A stretch of DNA of 64,000 nt from Paenibacillus agaridevorans (lineage in GTDB: Bacteria; Bacillota; Bacilli; Paenibacillales; Paenibacillaceae), in assembly GCF_003112455.1 (NCBI RefSeq), contig NZ_BDQX01000339.1, positions 72,853-136,852 of the forward strand. Direction: 5' to 3'. Under the pieces are notes generated by a model. The model was not told the origin of the DNA and did no database searches. It was given only the letters and a program-made list of their open reading frames with translations. A program made the position numbers and the translations under genes. Positions 33,194 to 41,626 of this stretch are shown piece after piece. How positions within the stretch are numbered: position 1 is the stretch's first letter; the number at the start of each line of letters is the position of its first letter.

Positions 33194-33889
33194 TCATTTT
33201 TTGTGATCCATTATAAACTTGTAGCCAAAACCTCGGACAGTAACGATAAAACGCGGTTTGGACGGATCCGCTTCGATCTTTTTGCGCAAATGACGAATAT
33301 ACACCATCACCGTACCTAAATTGCTAAGACTATCCCATCCCCAAATCGCTTGATGCAATTCCTCTACATGAAAAACTTGATTGGGGTTTCTGAGAAAAAA
33401 CTCGAGCATTTGTCTCTCTTTGGTAAACAACGGCACGGCTTCTCCGCCCACAAACAGCTCGGCAGTCTTGTAATCGTACCGCCAGTTCCCGAACTCCAGT
33501 TGTTCCGAGGGCTGACCCTTTACTCTGCGAAGCAAAGCTTTGACCTTCGCTACCAATACGTTCGGATGGAAAGGCTTGAGCACATAATCATCGCCTCCCC
33601 ATTCGAGTCCGCGTACCATCACTTCCGCCTCTTGTTTGCTGCTAATGAAAACGATCGGCACATTGGAATGCTCGCGAAGCATGCGGCAAACCTCTATCCC
33701 GTTCATATCCGGAAGCATAATATCAAGCAAGATGAGATCAGGAGGATTTTCTTTTTTGCACTCGATAACTGCATGTAATCCTTGATCGGTTTTTATTACA
33801 TCGTATCCGGCTTGCTCTAAATACAGTCGAATCAGCTCGCTAAGATCCGGATCATCTTCTACAATCATGATTTTCTCATTTATTGACAA
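33194..33889 (-). CDS. OmpR-family response regulator paired with a 7TMR-DISM kinase
   Basis: A 231-residue transcription regulator. The receiver domain (3-120) has the acidic pair E11-D12, phospho-acceptor Asp in LLDIMLPDMNG, and Lys in LKPFHP; the winged-helix domain (about 135-228) ends VTVRGFGYKFIM. The start is taken as TTG at 33889, with GTGAGGG upstream; an ATG at codon 8 would remove the first strand. It is the second gene after the sensor kinase, which ends 10 bases before it, so the two form an operon. Target genes are not evident. Confidence 0.9.
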   Translation of the reverse strand: MSINEKIMIVEDDPDLSELIRLYLEQAGYDVIKTDQGLHAVIECKKENPPDLILLDIMLPDMNGIEVCRMLREHSNVPIVFISSKQEAEVMVRGLEWGGDDYVLKPFHPNVLVAKVKALLRRVKGQPSEQLEFGNWRYDYKTAELFVGGEAVPLFTKERQMLEFFLRNPNQVFHVEELHQAIWGWDSLSNLGTVMVYIRHLRKKIEADPSKPRFIVTVRGFGYKFIMDHKK

Positions 33890-33899
33890 GCATGAACCC

Positions 33900-36038
33900 T
33901 CACCTTCTCATTCTATAGGCTGACGCTAATGCAACAGGAATGGCGAAGTAGAACCGGCTACCTTCGCTCATTGCGCTCTGTACGCCTACATAGCCGCCAT
34001 GTGACGCTACAATACCTTTAACAATCGCGAGCCCCAGCCCGCTTCCTTGGCGGTCTCCCTTGCGAACCTGATAGAATCGTTCGAATAGATGGGGGAGATC
34101 CCTCTCCGAAATACCCGCACCGGTATCCTGAACAGTAACCTGCATATAAGGAGTTTCAGGCTTTTCCATTACAATGGTCGTATGTATCGTAATGGTTCCG
34201 CCGCCAGGCGTGAATTTTTTGGCATTAAACAATAAATTGCAAAATACTTGCTCGATCCGGCTAGGATCTACCTCTGCGCAATATTCGTCCGGGGGTACGC
34301 CTTCCAGATATTGAAATGCAATATCGCTTTCTTCTATATCCCAACGATAACGATCAACAAGCTCTTTGATGTACAAACTGGGATCGATTTGTTTCTTTTC
34401 CAGTTCGATCTGACCGGATTCGAGCCGCTCGAGCGCGATCAAATCTTGAAAGATCCGTTGCAGATACAAGGTTTTTTCATAAACCGTATGCAAATATTCC
34501 GTCTTCCCCTGAGGGACGACGCCATCAATCATGCCGCGGATGTAACCTTGAATCGAATTTACCGGATGGCCAAGCTCGTGCGAAATATCGGAAAACAACC
34601 GTCGGCGTTCTTCGTGTATGTTGGAAAGCTGCTCATAGGCATGCTTCAGTTCGCGATGGCTGTGCTCCAGCTTATGTGTACGATCTTCTACCTGCTTATC
34701 CAGGCTTTGGTTCAGCTGAACCAGCTTGGCTGACGTCTCTTCCGCCAGATTGTACGCCCTCGCAAAGCGATTGGTAACATTAAGAGACTGTAAAATCAAG
34801 AAGGCCAGCATGCCGATGGCAGTCATATCTATCGAAACGATAATAAAGTTATAGTATAAAACATTATTTAGTACACAAATAAAAAACACACTCATTCCGA
34901 TCAGATTGAACAAGGCCCCATCCTCTCTCTGCAAGGAGGCGCGAATGACAATGGCAAGGACGTAGGAGGAGATCAGTACAAGATAAGTCATCAAAACATT
35001 CATGGTTGTCGTAAAAACGGACGCCGGGCATAAAAGCACAAATAAATGATAAAAGCTTCCGGACCAAATAAAGATAGCAGCCAACCGAGGAAGTACGACG
35101 CTTCGAGCATTCATCTGCAAAAAGTAGAGGAGCGTGAATTGACTTGCCGCAACTACGGACATATACTCCAGCTTTGTGTTCCATTCCCATGAAAATTCCG
35201 GGATGAAATAGATAAGTGTCATTTGACTGGATGAAAGGGTTCGGACAGCTACAGCAAGGCATAACATAGCAAAAAAGAAAGGGCTTTTTTCTTTTCTGTT
35301 CCAGAAGAACAAAGCGATATGGAAGATCGCCATTACAATCAAGATGCCTGCCTGTGCATTATCAATAATTAATCTTGTTTGATGATACCGCGCGATTTGA
35401 TCTGCGGTGCCGAGCAAGGGAGTCGTCCAAAGCCCGCCCTTGCGCTGGACGAAGTTCGAAATATGAATCGTAATATCCAGCCAATCCCGATTAACGGCAA
35501 AGGAAGCGGTTCGAGGCACGTTGCTGGCTACCATTTCTTCCTTATTTGCTCCTACTTGACCCACCTTCAATACCTGTTGGCCGTCTATCCACAAAGTATA
35601 AGCCGTCGCTACATCAGGCATATAAATCGCCAGGGGGCGGACCTGATCGGAAGTCCTCCACTCCTCAGGCAGCAACACGCGCAATCGATAGGTAGCAAGG
35701 CCGTAATCCGATCTAGGTTCGGGAAGATTTCCCCATGAGCTTGGAACCTTGACTGTTCCAAAGGAGTGCTCCGTTACTTGGAGGTTCGGATCTCCCATCG
35801 TTTCCCACTCCACCAACCAGTCCCCTTGCAATTGGATCGTTCCGTCTCTTGCGAAATCCCAGTCATTTAGCGAGAGCATTCCGTTAACGGCCTTGAGGGA
35901 GGGAGACGAGGCGGGATCAAGCAATTCTCCGGACGAAGGAACATTAGGCTGCTCCATCGCGGATGTTACCCAAGGCACTGTCAGTGTAACGACCAGTAAA
36001 CAAAGGACAGACGCCCATAACTTTTGCATACTTGTCAT
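33900..36038 (-). CDS. 7TMR-DISM sensor histidine kinase
   Basis: A 712-residue membrane kinase. After a signal-like helix, an extracellular beta-sandwich of the DISM type (about 45-210; IQLQGDWLVEWETM, VKVPSSWGNLP, YRLRVLLPEEW) should bind a ligand, likely a carbohydrate. Seven helices (about 225-430) follow, then a coiled coil (LVQLNQSLDKQVEDRTHKLEHS), a HisKA domain with SHELGHPVNSIQGY (the usual arginine-threonine of SHELRTP is changed to Gly-His), and an ATPase domain with NLLFNAKKFTPGGG, DTGAGI and GSGLGLAIVKGIV. It is the first gene of an operon with the OmpR regulator. Its N-terminal architecture is shared with the hybrid kinase at 58433. Confidence 0.9.
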   Translation of the reverse strand: MTSMQKLWASVLCLLVVTLTVPWVTSAMEQPNVPSSGELLDPASSPSLKAVNGMLSLNDWDFARDGTIQLQGDWLVEWETMGDPNLQVTEHSFGTVKVPSSWGNLPEPRSDYGLATYRLRVLLPEEWRTSDQVRPLAIYMPDVATAYTLWIDGQQVLKVGQVGANKEEMVASNVPRTASFAVNRDWLDITIHISNFVQRKGGLWTTPLLGTADQIARYHQTRLIIDNAQAGILIVMAIFHIALFFWNRKEKSPFFFAMLCLAVAVRTLSSSQMTLIYFIPEFSWEWNTKLEYMSVVAASQFTLLYFLQMNARSVVLPRLAAIFIWSGSFYHLFVLLCPASVFTTTMNVLMTYLVLISSYVLAIVIRASLQREDGALFNLIGMSVFFICVLNNVLYYNFIIVSIDMTAIGMLAFLILQSLNVTNRFARAYNLAEETSAKLVQLNQSLDKQVEDRTHKLEHSHRELKHAYEQLSNIHEERRRLFSDISHELGHPVNSIQGYIRGMIDGVVPQGKTEYLHTVYEKTLYLQRIFQDLIALERLESGQIELEKKQIDPSLYIKELVDRYRWDIEESDIAFQYLEGVPPDEYCAEVDPSRIEQVFCNLLFNAKKFTPGGGTITIHTTIVMEKPETPYMQVTVQDTGAGISERDLPHLFERFYQVRKGDRQGSGLGLAIVKGIVASHGGYVGVQSAMSEGSRFYFAIPVALASAYRMRR

Positions 36039-36119
36039 CCTTCAAATAAAAGTAATAGGTATTGATGCTAAAATTCGACAATTTAATCAATTTATCCTCC
36101 TAAATGGTTATACTCGTTT

Positions 36120-36154
36120 TTGACCTGTGATTTAAGCGATCCGTATGCTATATT
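36120..36154 (+). promoter_or_regulatory. Promoter of the rsgA leader transcript
   Basis: TTGACC (36120-36125) is 18 bases from TATGCT (36144-36149), and the extended -10 TGCTATATT (36146-36154) overlaps it. Either would start transcription about 25-30 bases before the leader ORF. The gap 36039-36119 shows nothing else. Confidence 0.55.
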
Positions 36155-36185
36155 AACTTCACAAAGACTGAAAGGAGTGAGGACA

Positions 36186-36248
36186 ATGGCTGAAATGATC
36201 AAGCAAGCTTTGGCTCAAGAAGGCGATCCTCACCGTTCACTGTTCTAA
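36186..36248 (+). CDS. Leader ORF of the rsgA-like operon
   Basis: A 20-codon ORF starting MAEMIKQALA and ending GDPHRSLF, with AAAGGAGTGAGG about 6 bases before its ATG, one of the strongest ribosome sites in the window. It is followed by a bulged hairpin and an intrinsic terminator, and 193 bases later by rsgA. This order (promoter, leader ORF, terminator, gene) is that of translation-coupled attenuators. I do not recognise the peptide, and it lacks the Arg-x-Arg motif. It could also be a short functional peptide. Confidence 0.65.
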   Translation: MAEMIKQALAQEGDPHRSLF

Positions 36249-36281
36249 TCTGTTTGAACGAATGAGCGCATGAGTGAATCG

Positions 36282-36310
36282 CCTCGGAACCGAAGTGCAG
36301 GATTCCGGGG
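36282..36310 (+). promoter_or_regulatory. Bulged hairpin in the rsgA leader
   Basis: CCTCGGAACC pairs with GGATTCCGGGG (one G-U, one bulged A) around an 8-base loop. GAATC (36276-36280) could instead pair with GATTC (36301-36305). Such competing folds between a leader ORF and a terminator are what an attenuation switch needs. Confidence 0.45.
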
Positions 36311-36347
36311 CTTTCCTATGTCTATTTTACGAATAACCTGACATTGT

Positions 36348-36385
36348 AAAGCCGCCGATAGAGTTTCATTTGTCGCGGCTTTTTT
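36348..36385 (+). terminator. Intrinsic terminator between leader ORF and rsgA
   Basis: AAAGCCGC (36348-36355) and GCGGCTTT (36375-36382) form an 8-bp stem followed by an uninterrupted run of T. It stops 56 bases before the rsgA start. No convincing promoter follows it, so rsgA expression should depend on read-through. Confidence 0.75.
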
Positions 36386-36441
36386 GCGCTGCAATCGTGA
36401 TGCAAGGGTTGGAAAAGTAATAAAAATTGGAGGAATGTACA

Positions 36442-37485
36442 TTGAATTTAGTTGAACTAGGCTGGGGTCCCATGTTCCAGCAGCATTACGAACCGTACCG
36501 GGAACGCGGTTATTCGGTAGGGCGTGTGATCAGAGAACATCGGCAACTGTATGATGTGGCCTCAAGCAACGGCGAGAAGCTGGCCGAACTGGCCGGCAAG
36601 CTGCGATATCATGCGATGGAGAGGGCCGATCTTCCTGCGGTAGGCGATTGGGTGGTCATGAAGGAAGAGTCGGATCGTGCGATTATTTACGCTGTTCTTC
36701 CCAGAAAAAGCAAGATGTCCCGCAATGTCGCCGGAGCCGTGACGGAGGAACAGATCGTGGCTGCCAATATCGATCAGATACTGATCGTCATGGCGCTTAA
36801 TCAGGACTTTAATCTTCGCCGAATGGAACGTTACTTGCTTCTTGTCTGGGAAAGCGGGGCGAGTCCGGTCATCGTGCTGAGCAAGTCGGACCTGAGCCAT
36901 GATGCTGAGAAGCAAGCCGCTCAAGTGCAGGCTATTGCGCCGGGCGTACCCGTCCACACCATTAGCGCTTTAAATACCGAAGGCATGCATGAGCTTCAGA
37001 CTTATCTTGTGTTAGGGAATACGCTGGCCGTGATCGGCTCGTCCGGCGTTGGCAAGTCAACGCTCATCAATGCCCTGGCCGACAAGGAACTGCAGCGGGT
37101 AAACGACATCCGGTACGGGGACGGACGAGGCAAACACACGACCACGCATCGCGAATTGATCGTGCTGACTCAAGGCGGAATCATTATCGATACGCCGGGT
37201 ATGCGCGAGCTGCAGTTAAACGGATCAGACGATGGGGCTGGCGCCGCATTCGAAGATATAATGGTTTTAAGCGAATCGTGCAGATACCGGGACTGCAAGC
37301 ATGAACGAGAGCCTGGCTGCGCGATTCGGAGCGCAATCGCGAGCGGCGAGCTCGATGCCAAACGATATCAGAACTATTTTAAATTGGAGAAAGAGATGGC
37401 TTACGCCAAACGACGCGAGCAAGCGAAAGACAGAATGTTGAACAAAATGGATCGAAAAACGGAAAGGAGACGGGAAGTTGAATAG
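36442..37485 (+). CDS. rsgA: RsgA-type circularly permuted GTPase (paralogue)
   Basis: A GTPase acting on the small ribosomal subunit during maturation or stress. The start is TTG at 36442 (GGAGG 8 bases upstream); an upstream TTG overlaps that site. In 347 residues: an OB-fold (about 20-95), then the GTPase motifs in permuted order, G4 SKSD (147-150), G1 GSSGVGKST (199-207), G2 around KHTTTHREL (231-239), G3 DTPG (250-253), then a zinc region with Cys/His in SCRYRDCKHEREPGC. The opening LVELGWGPMFQQHYEPYRE fits the longer second RsgA found in many Bacillales besides the housekeeping copy, which usually lies beside the prkC/rpe genes. It overlaps by 8 bases with an APH-fold gene and lies behind a leader ORF and terminator, so it is probably induced by translation stress. 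Confidence 0.88.
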   Translation: MNLVELGWGPMFQQHYEPYRERGYSVGRVIREHRQLYDVASSNGEKLAELAGKLRYHAMERADLPAVGDWVVMKEESDRAIIYAVLPRKSKMSRNVAGAVTEEQIVAANIDQILIVMALNQDFNLRRMERYLLLVWESGASPVIVLSKSDLSHDAEKQAAQVQAIAPGVPVHTISALNTEGMHELQTYLVLGNTLAVIGSSGVGKSTLINALADKELQRVNDIRYGDGRGKHTTTHRELIVLTQGGIIIDTPGMRELQLNGSDDGAGAAFEDIMVLSESCRYRDCKHEREPGCAIRSAIASGELDAKRYQNYFKLEKEMAYAKRREQAKDRMLNKMDRKTERRREVE

Positions 37486-38479
37486 TTGGCAAAAACAATT
37501 TACTTTGGAGCATCTTGCGGCCGCGGCGGCTTGTTATGGCATTGCCGAACACGATATCTCCAAATTCGGCGGGTTCGAGAATCTCGTTTACGCCATGAAG
37601 GACAATGGTCGAGACACCATTCTGCGAGTGACGCACGACTCGCATCGTACAGAGAGGCAATTGCAGGCGGAACTGAATTTCGTCGCCTATCTTGCAGAGC
37701 ATAACGTGAACGTATGCAAACCTCTTCCTTCGCCTGGAGGTCGGCTTCTGGAGCGTATTCCTTACGAGGGCGGCACATTCCTGCTGACTGCGTTTGAGAA
37801 AGCGCCCGGCGGCCATATCCATGGAGGCCAATCGGAATGGAACGATTCCTTGTTCCAAGAGTGGGGGCGTATTACCGGGCTCATGCATGAGTGCGCTGTC
37901 AACTATTCTGTCCCTGCCGGCGAACCGGATCGGATTACGGAGGATGAGCTGCCTTACCAGCCTACCGACGCCTCCCCGGCAGAGGAGCAGTTGCTGTACC
38001 AAGCTTTCAAGAAGCGCGAGGAACAAATTCTGCGTCTGCCCCGGGAGAAGAACAGCTACGGCTTATGCCATCGCGATCTCCATCATGGCAATTTTTATGT
38101 GCATAACGGGGTCATATTCGCGTTTGATTTTGACGATTGCGGTTACGATTATTTTATTCAGGATGTTGCTATGGCCGTCTACTATGCATCGACCTTCTCG
38201 CAATGGAGCAAACCAGCGGCAAGCAGGGAAGAGACGACCGAAAGGGCTAACCGGTTTCTTGTCGGCTTTATGGAGGGATACAATCAGATTCGCCACATCG
38301 ATTCATACTGGATGAAGCAGCTGCCTTTGTTTATCGAGAAGAGACGTATCGATTTATGCGCGATTTTATGGGAGGAATGGGGAAGCGGGACGCAAGAGCA
38401 ACGTCATTGGCTGCGCTGGAATATAGAGGGCATTGCGGACGAGCAGCCTTGTATGGACTTGGAGCCCGGATGGTTTTGA
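37478..38479 (+). CDS. APH-fold phosphotransferase coupled to rsgA
   Basis: A 333-residue kinase-like protein. The TTG start at 37478 lies inside the last codons of rsgA (8-base overlap), so the two are translated together. It shows the N-lobe FGGFENLVYAMKDNGRDTILRVT, catalytic loop LCHRDLHHGNFYVH and metal motif FAFDFDDCGYDYFIQD. That DFDDxGxD form resembles SrkA/YihE and homoserine-kinase-like enzymes more than classic aminoglycoside kinases. The shared transcript with a ribosome-associated GTPase suggests a translation- or drug-linked role, but the substrate is unknown and it could phosphorylate a protein or metabolite. A strong terminator follows. Confidence 0.85.
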   Translation: MNSWQKQFTLEHLAAAAACYGIAEHDISKFGGFENLVYAMKDNGRDTILRVTHDSHRTERQLQAELNFVAYLAEHNVNVCKPLPSPGGRLLERIPYEGGTFLLTAFEKAPGGHIHGGQSEWNDSLFQEWGRITGLMHECAVNYSVPAGEPDRITEDELPYQPTDASPAEEQLLYQAFKKREEQILRLPREKNSYGLCHRDLHHGNFYVHNGVIFAFDFDDCGYDYFIQDVAMAVYYASTFSQWSKPAASREETTERANRFLVGFMEGYNQIRHIDSYWMKQLPLFIEKRRIDLCAILWEEWGSGTQEQRHWLRWNIEGIADEQPCMDLEPGWF

Positions 38480-38520
38480 TTTGTTAAACGGAGGCGAGAA
38501 AACCTCTATCGAGGCTATTA

Positions 38521-38552
38521 AAGGGTCAACCCGGCTAACCGTGTTGACCCTT
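38521..38552. terminator. Bidirectional terminator
   Basis: AAGGGTCAAC and GTTGACCCTT form a perfect 10-bp stem with a 12-base loop, with A-rich and T-rich flanks. It separates the convergent APH-fold and phosphoesterase genes. Confidence 0.8.
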
Positions 38553-38557
38553 CTGCT

Positions 38558-39670
38558 TTAACTGCCCGAATTGGCGAAATGGACACGAATGGAGACGATT
38601 TCCGCCTGCGATCCGATCCGGATCGGGGGGCCCCAGAAGCCAAAACCGGAAGAGACGATGGAATGCAGCTGCCCTTTCTGCAGAAGGCCCCAATCATTTT
38701 CGAACAACATGCCGGTAATCAGATTGCCAGGTGCGACTTGTCCATAATGTGTATGTCCGGAGACCACGAGATCGATGTCCTGCTCCTCCGCGATGTCGAA
38801 TTCAACCGGTTGATGCTCCAGCATAAAAATGGGTCCAGAGCGATCAATGCCGTCTGTTAATGAGGCCAGCCCGGCTCTTTCCTTATCGCTGTAATCCTTC
38901 CGCCCGACCAGCGTCAGCCAGCTATCCACTTGGATCGTCTCGTCGTACAGCACATCGATGCCGCTTTCCTCCAGAAGTCCGATTAACTCCTCGGTCTCTC
39001 CCTTGAACCGATCATGGTTGCCAAGCGAGGCGAACACGCCGAGAGGCGCTTCGATCTCCGATAACACGTCGCCGATCCCTTTGTCTTTGTAAGGAATAAT
39101 ATCGTCATCCACAATATCGCCGGGCAGCAAGACGATGTCGGGATGAAGCGCGTTAATTTCCTTTACCATTCGTTCTGCATGGTTTCTGCCGGATAGATAG
39201 CTAAAATGCATATCGGAGGCCATTACGATTTGAAGCTCGCCATTCGCCGGGCCTTGCTTGTCGATATGGATGTCATAGAAACGCACGGTCGGGCTAAACG
39301 CATTGTAGCTTCCATAACCCAGCAAGCCGACGAGCAGGATTAAAGTAACGATACCCGACCACTTCTGGACGGAGCGGCGAGGCAATCTCGTCAGCTTGGT
39401 CAGCCAGACGATTAGATGTACGAGAGGGAGCAGCATAACCAATAAACTAAAGATGGCTAGCCAATAGCTGCCGATTACGCTTAGTATGGTGGAGCCCTCG
39501 ACGATTCTGGAGAGAAAGAGAGAGCTTGCCATGAAAACGATCGCGATGATATAGAATAGCCGGAACCTGCGAGAGACCGCCGGCTTCATCCACTTCCAGC
39601 CGCTCCAACCTATGTAGAATACGATCAGTGCGTACAAGACGATAAATACGAGACCAATGACGATAAACAT
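38558..39670 (-). CDS. Membrane-anchored calcineurin-like phosphoesterase (YkuE-like)
   Basis: A 370-residue protein with four N-terminal membrane helices (about 3-25, 38-60, 68-92, 105-125) and an outside metallophosphoesterase domain (about 140-365). Metal-binding motifs are complete: SDMHFSY, PGDIVDDD, LGNHDRF, LEHQP and SGHTHYGQ. The ending (HSIVSSGFGFWGPPIRIG) is typical of the YkuE/YpbG group, some of which process phospholipid-like substrates or wall precursors. It is single, convergent with the APH-fold gene. The Thr in GHTH and the C-terminal GxWGPPxR favour this group. Confidence 0.88.
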   Translation of the reverse strand: MFIVIGLVFIVLYALIVFYIGWSGWKWMKPAVSRRFRLFYIIAIVFMASSLFLSRIVEGSTILSVIGSYWLAIFSLLVMLLPLVHLIVWLTKLTRLPRRSVQKWSGIVTLILLVGLLGYGSYNAFSPTVRFYDIHIDKQGPANGELQIVMASDMHFSYLSGRNHAERMVKEINALHPDIVLLPGDIVDDDIIPYKDKGIGDVLSEIEAPLGVFASLGNHDRFKGETEELIGLLEESGIDVLYDETIQVDSWLTLVGRKDYSDKERAGLASLTDGIDRSGPIFMLEHQPVEFDIAEEQDIDLVVSGHTHYGQVAPGNLITGMLFENDWGLLQKGQLHSIVSSGFGFWGPPIRIGSQAEIVSIRVHFANSGS

Positions 39671-39787
39671 TTTGTCCTCCTTAACCTATTACTATTCTAA
39701 CCCCAATTCCAAGCAATACGTAGCAGCACCTCCATGGGTGTCATGATGCAAACGGAAGTGGACAGATTGACGGGAAATTGGAATTAG

Positions 39788-39816
39788 TTGCATGTAATTT
39801 GGTAATGACTTACTAT
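39788..39816 (+). promoter_or_regulatory. Promoter of the MFS gene
   Basis: TTGCAT (39788-39793) and TACTAT (39811-39816) are 17 bases apart, about 57 bases before the MFS start. No leader ORF is seen between them. Confidence 0.5.
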
Positions 39817-39872
39817 AAGAAACGGAGAAATTCTTGATGATACATTCGGGTATCTCCAGAAAGGGGCACAAG

Positions 39873-41120
39873 ATGACGCATGAGGAAGAAAAAAAGAACT
39901 GGAAAAGAAACATCATTCTTTTCTTAAGCAGTCAAACGATATCGTTATTTGGTTCCGCCTTGGTTCAATACGCGATTATGTGGCATGTCACGCTGACCAC
40001 CAAATCAGGACTTATGATGACGCTCTTTATTATTTGCGGGTTCATTCCTACTTTTCTGTTGTCGCCGTTCGCAGGCGTATGGGCGGATCGTTTCAACCGC
40101 AAATATCTCATTATAATTGCGGATGCGATGATTGCGGCGGTTACGCTTATTCTCGCCATCACTTTTCTAATGGGATATAATGCGACATGGCTGCTGTTTG
40201 TCATCGCTGCCGTCCGCGCGCTGGGAGCGGGTATCCAAACGCCGGCAGTAGGCGCCATATTGCCTCAGATTGTACCAGAGGACAAGCTGACCCGAGTTAA
40301 CGGCATTAACGGGACGCTTCAGGCGCTTATGATGTTCGTTGCGCCCATTGTCAGCGCGTCATTGCTCACCTTTGCAACCATTGAGTTGATTCTTTTTATC
40401 GATGTCGTAACCGCAATCCTTGCGATCCTCACTTTACTTCTCTTTCTCAAGATTCCCCTGCACAAGAAGGCGACCGATAAACAATCGACTAGTTATATGG
40501 ATGACTTTAAGTTGGGGTTAACCTACATTAAGAATCATAGCTTTCTTAAGCCTTTCTTTATCTTCTTCGCTTTTTTCTTCGTCTTGATGGCACCGGCTGC
40601 ATTTTTGACGCCACTGCAAGTTGCGCGAAGCTTCGGGGAAGAATATTGGCGGTTAACGGCTATTGAAATTGCTTTCTCCGTCGGCATGATGGCTGGTGGA
40701 GCGATTATCGCATCATGGGGCGGTTTCCGCAACAAGGTGTACACGATGGCCTTCGCCAACCTGGTCATGGGAGTGTGTACGTTATTGCTTGGAATTATGC
40801 CTGTCTTTTGGATTTACTTAATCATCATGGGGCTGTTCGGAGTAGCAATGCCTATGGCGAATACGCCGACGACGGTGCTGCTGCAGGAGAAGGTGGATCC
40901 GGACTATATGGGCCGCATCTTTGGCGTGTTCGGCATGATCTCGACTTCGATGATGCCAATCGGCATGATGATCTTCGGCCCGCTGGCGGATGTGATCGAA
41001 ATAGAATGGCTGCTTGCGGGAACGGGATTGTTAATCGTGGTTCTGACCATATTCTTCGTAGGCAACAAACGATTGATTGAGGCTGGCAAGCCGGCAGTCA
41101 AGGAAGCAACGCAAGGGTAG
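39873..41120 (+). CDS. MFS drug exporter (Mef-like)
   Basis: A 12-helix major facilitator of 415 residues, probably a proton-driven exporter. The start at 39873 follows GAAAGGGG; an ATG 39 bases upstream is weaker. It has the MFS motif-A version GVWADRFNRKYLI after helix 2 and long loops between halves (LHKKATDKQSTSYMDDF). Phrases such as SLFGSALVQYAIMWHVTLTT and RALGAGIQTPAVGAILPQIVPEDKLTRVNGI are typical of the family containing Mef macrolide pumps and staphylococcal look-alikes. The drug cannot be told from sequence. It is the last gene in a run of ribosome- and drug-related functions, ending at a strong terminator. Confidence 0.85.
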   Translation: MTHEEEKKNWKRNIILFLSSQTISLFGSALVQYAIMWHVTLTTKSGLMMTLFIICGFIPTFLLSPFAGVWADRFNRKYLIIIADAMIAAVTLILAITFLMGYNATWLLFVIAAVRALGAGIQTPAVGAILPQIVPEDKLTRVNGINGTLQALMMFVAPIVSASLLTFATIELILFIDVVTAILAILTLLLFLKIPLHKKATDKQSTSYMDDFKLGLTYIKNHSFLKPFFIFFAFFFVLMAPAAFLTPLQVARSFGEEYWRLTAIEIAFSVGMMAGGAIIASWGGFRNKVYTMAFANLVMGVCTLLLGIMPVFWIYLIIMGLFGVAMPMANTPTTVLLQEKVDPDYMGRIFGVFGMISTSMMPIGMMIFGPLADVIEIEWLLAGTGLLIVVLTIFFVGNKRLIEAGKPAVKEATQG

Positions 41121-41173
41121 CGGCATAGTATCTCGGATTTATTAACGGCAAAACATCGACATACAGCACGAAT

Positions 41174-41219
41174 AAAGGACGGTACCCTCGCATCATAGAT
41201 GCCTGGGTATCGTCCTTTT
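41174..41219. terminator. Bidirectional terminator
   Basis: AAAGGACGGTACCC pairs with GGGTATCGTCCTTT (one G-U) around an 18-base loop, with T-rich flank. It lies between the MFS gene and a convergent small gene. Confidence 0.8.
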
Positions 41220-41233
41220 CATGTGAGCCAAAG

Positions 41234-41422
41234 CTATGATTCTTTGCGAGCGGAGTTGATTTCGCTCTCGACTTGATGCCATTCTTTAACAATGGTTTGG
41301 TATAAGTTCTTTTCCTGGGCGCTTAATCCTTGCGAGTTGTTCTTCTTGATCAAATCATCCATCCGGTGTTTCAATATCGTGCTACGACGTCCCAACAAGT
41401 CTACATAACTCAGCGAAATCAC
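41234..41422 (-). CDS. Small charged helical protein, unknown
   Basis: Unrecognised. Up to 62 residues, mostly charged and helical (MDDLIKKNNSQGLSAQEKNLYQTIVKEWHQVESEINSARKES has the heptad-like spacing of a short coiled coil). The GTG start lies directly against an AAAGGG, which is too close for that start, so a TTG or CTG a few codons later may be used. It ends beside a strong terminator, which supports a real transcript. The stretch 41423-41626 upstream shows no convincing gene. Confidence 0.5.
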   Translation of the reverse strand: MISLSYVDLLGRRSTILKHRMDDLIKKNNSQGLSAQEKNLYQTIVKEWHQVESEINSARKES

Positions 41423-41626
41423 CCTTTCATCGTGTTTTCAATCGGTTTATTTAAGTATATCGGATGAAAACCGGTATGAAAACTTTCATGTCGGAGCATT
41501 TTTCCCCATATAAAGCGCTCAGAAGGTAAAAGATTTGCATAGCTTGATGCAGCCGAAAACATCCTGCGATATGCTCGTAATTTCGTGTCGAAATGACCAG
41601 TGAAAAAGGTAGAACCGATTTTGGCG

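Noticed and set aside
36427..36441. Upstream TTG start of rsgA
   Set aside because: It overlaps the GGAGG ribosome site itself; the TTG at 36442 has correct spacing.
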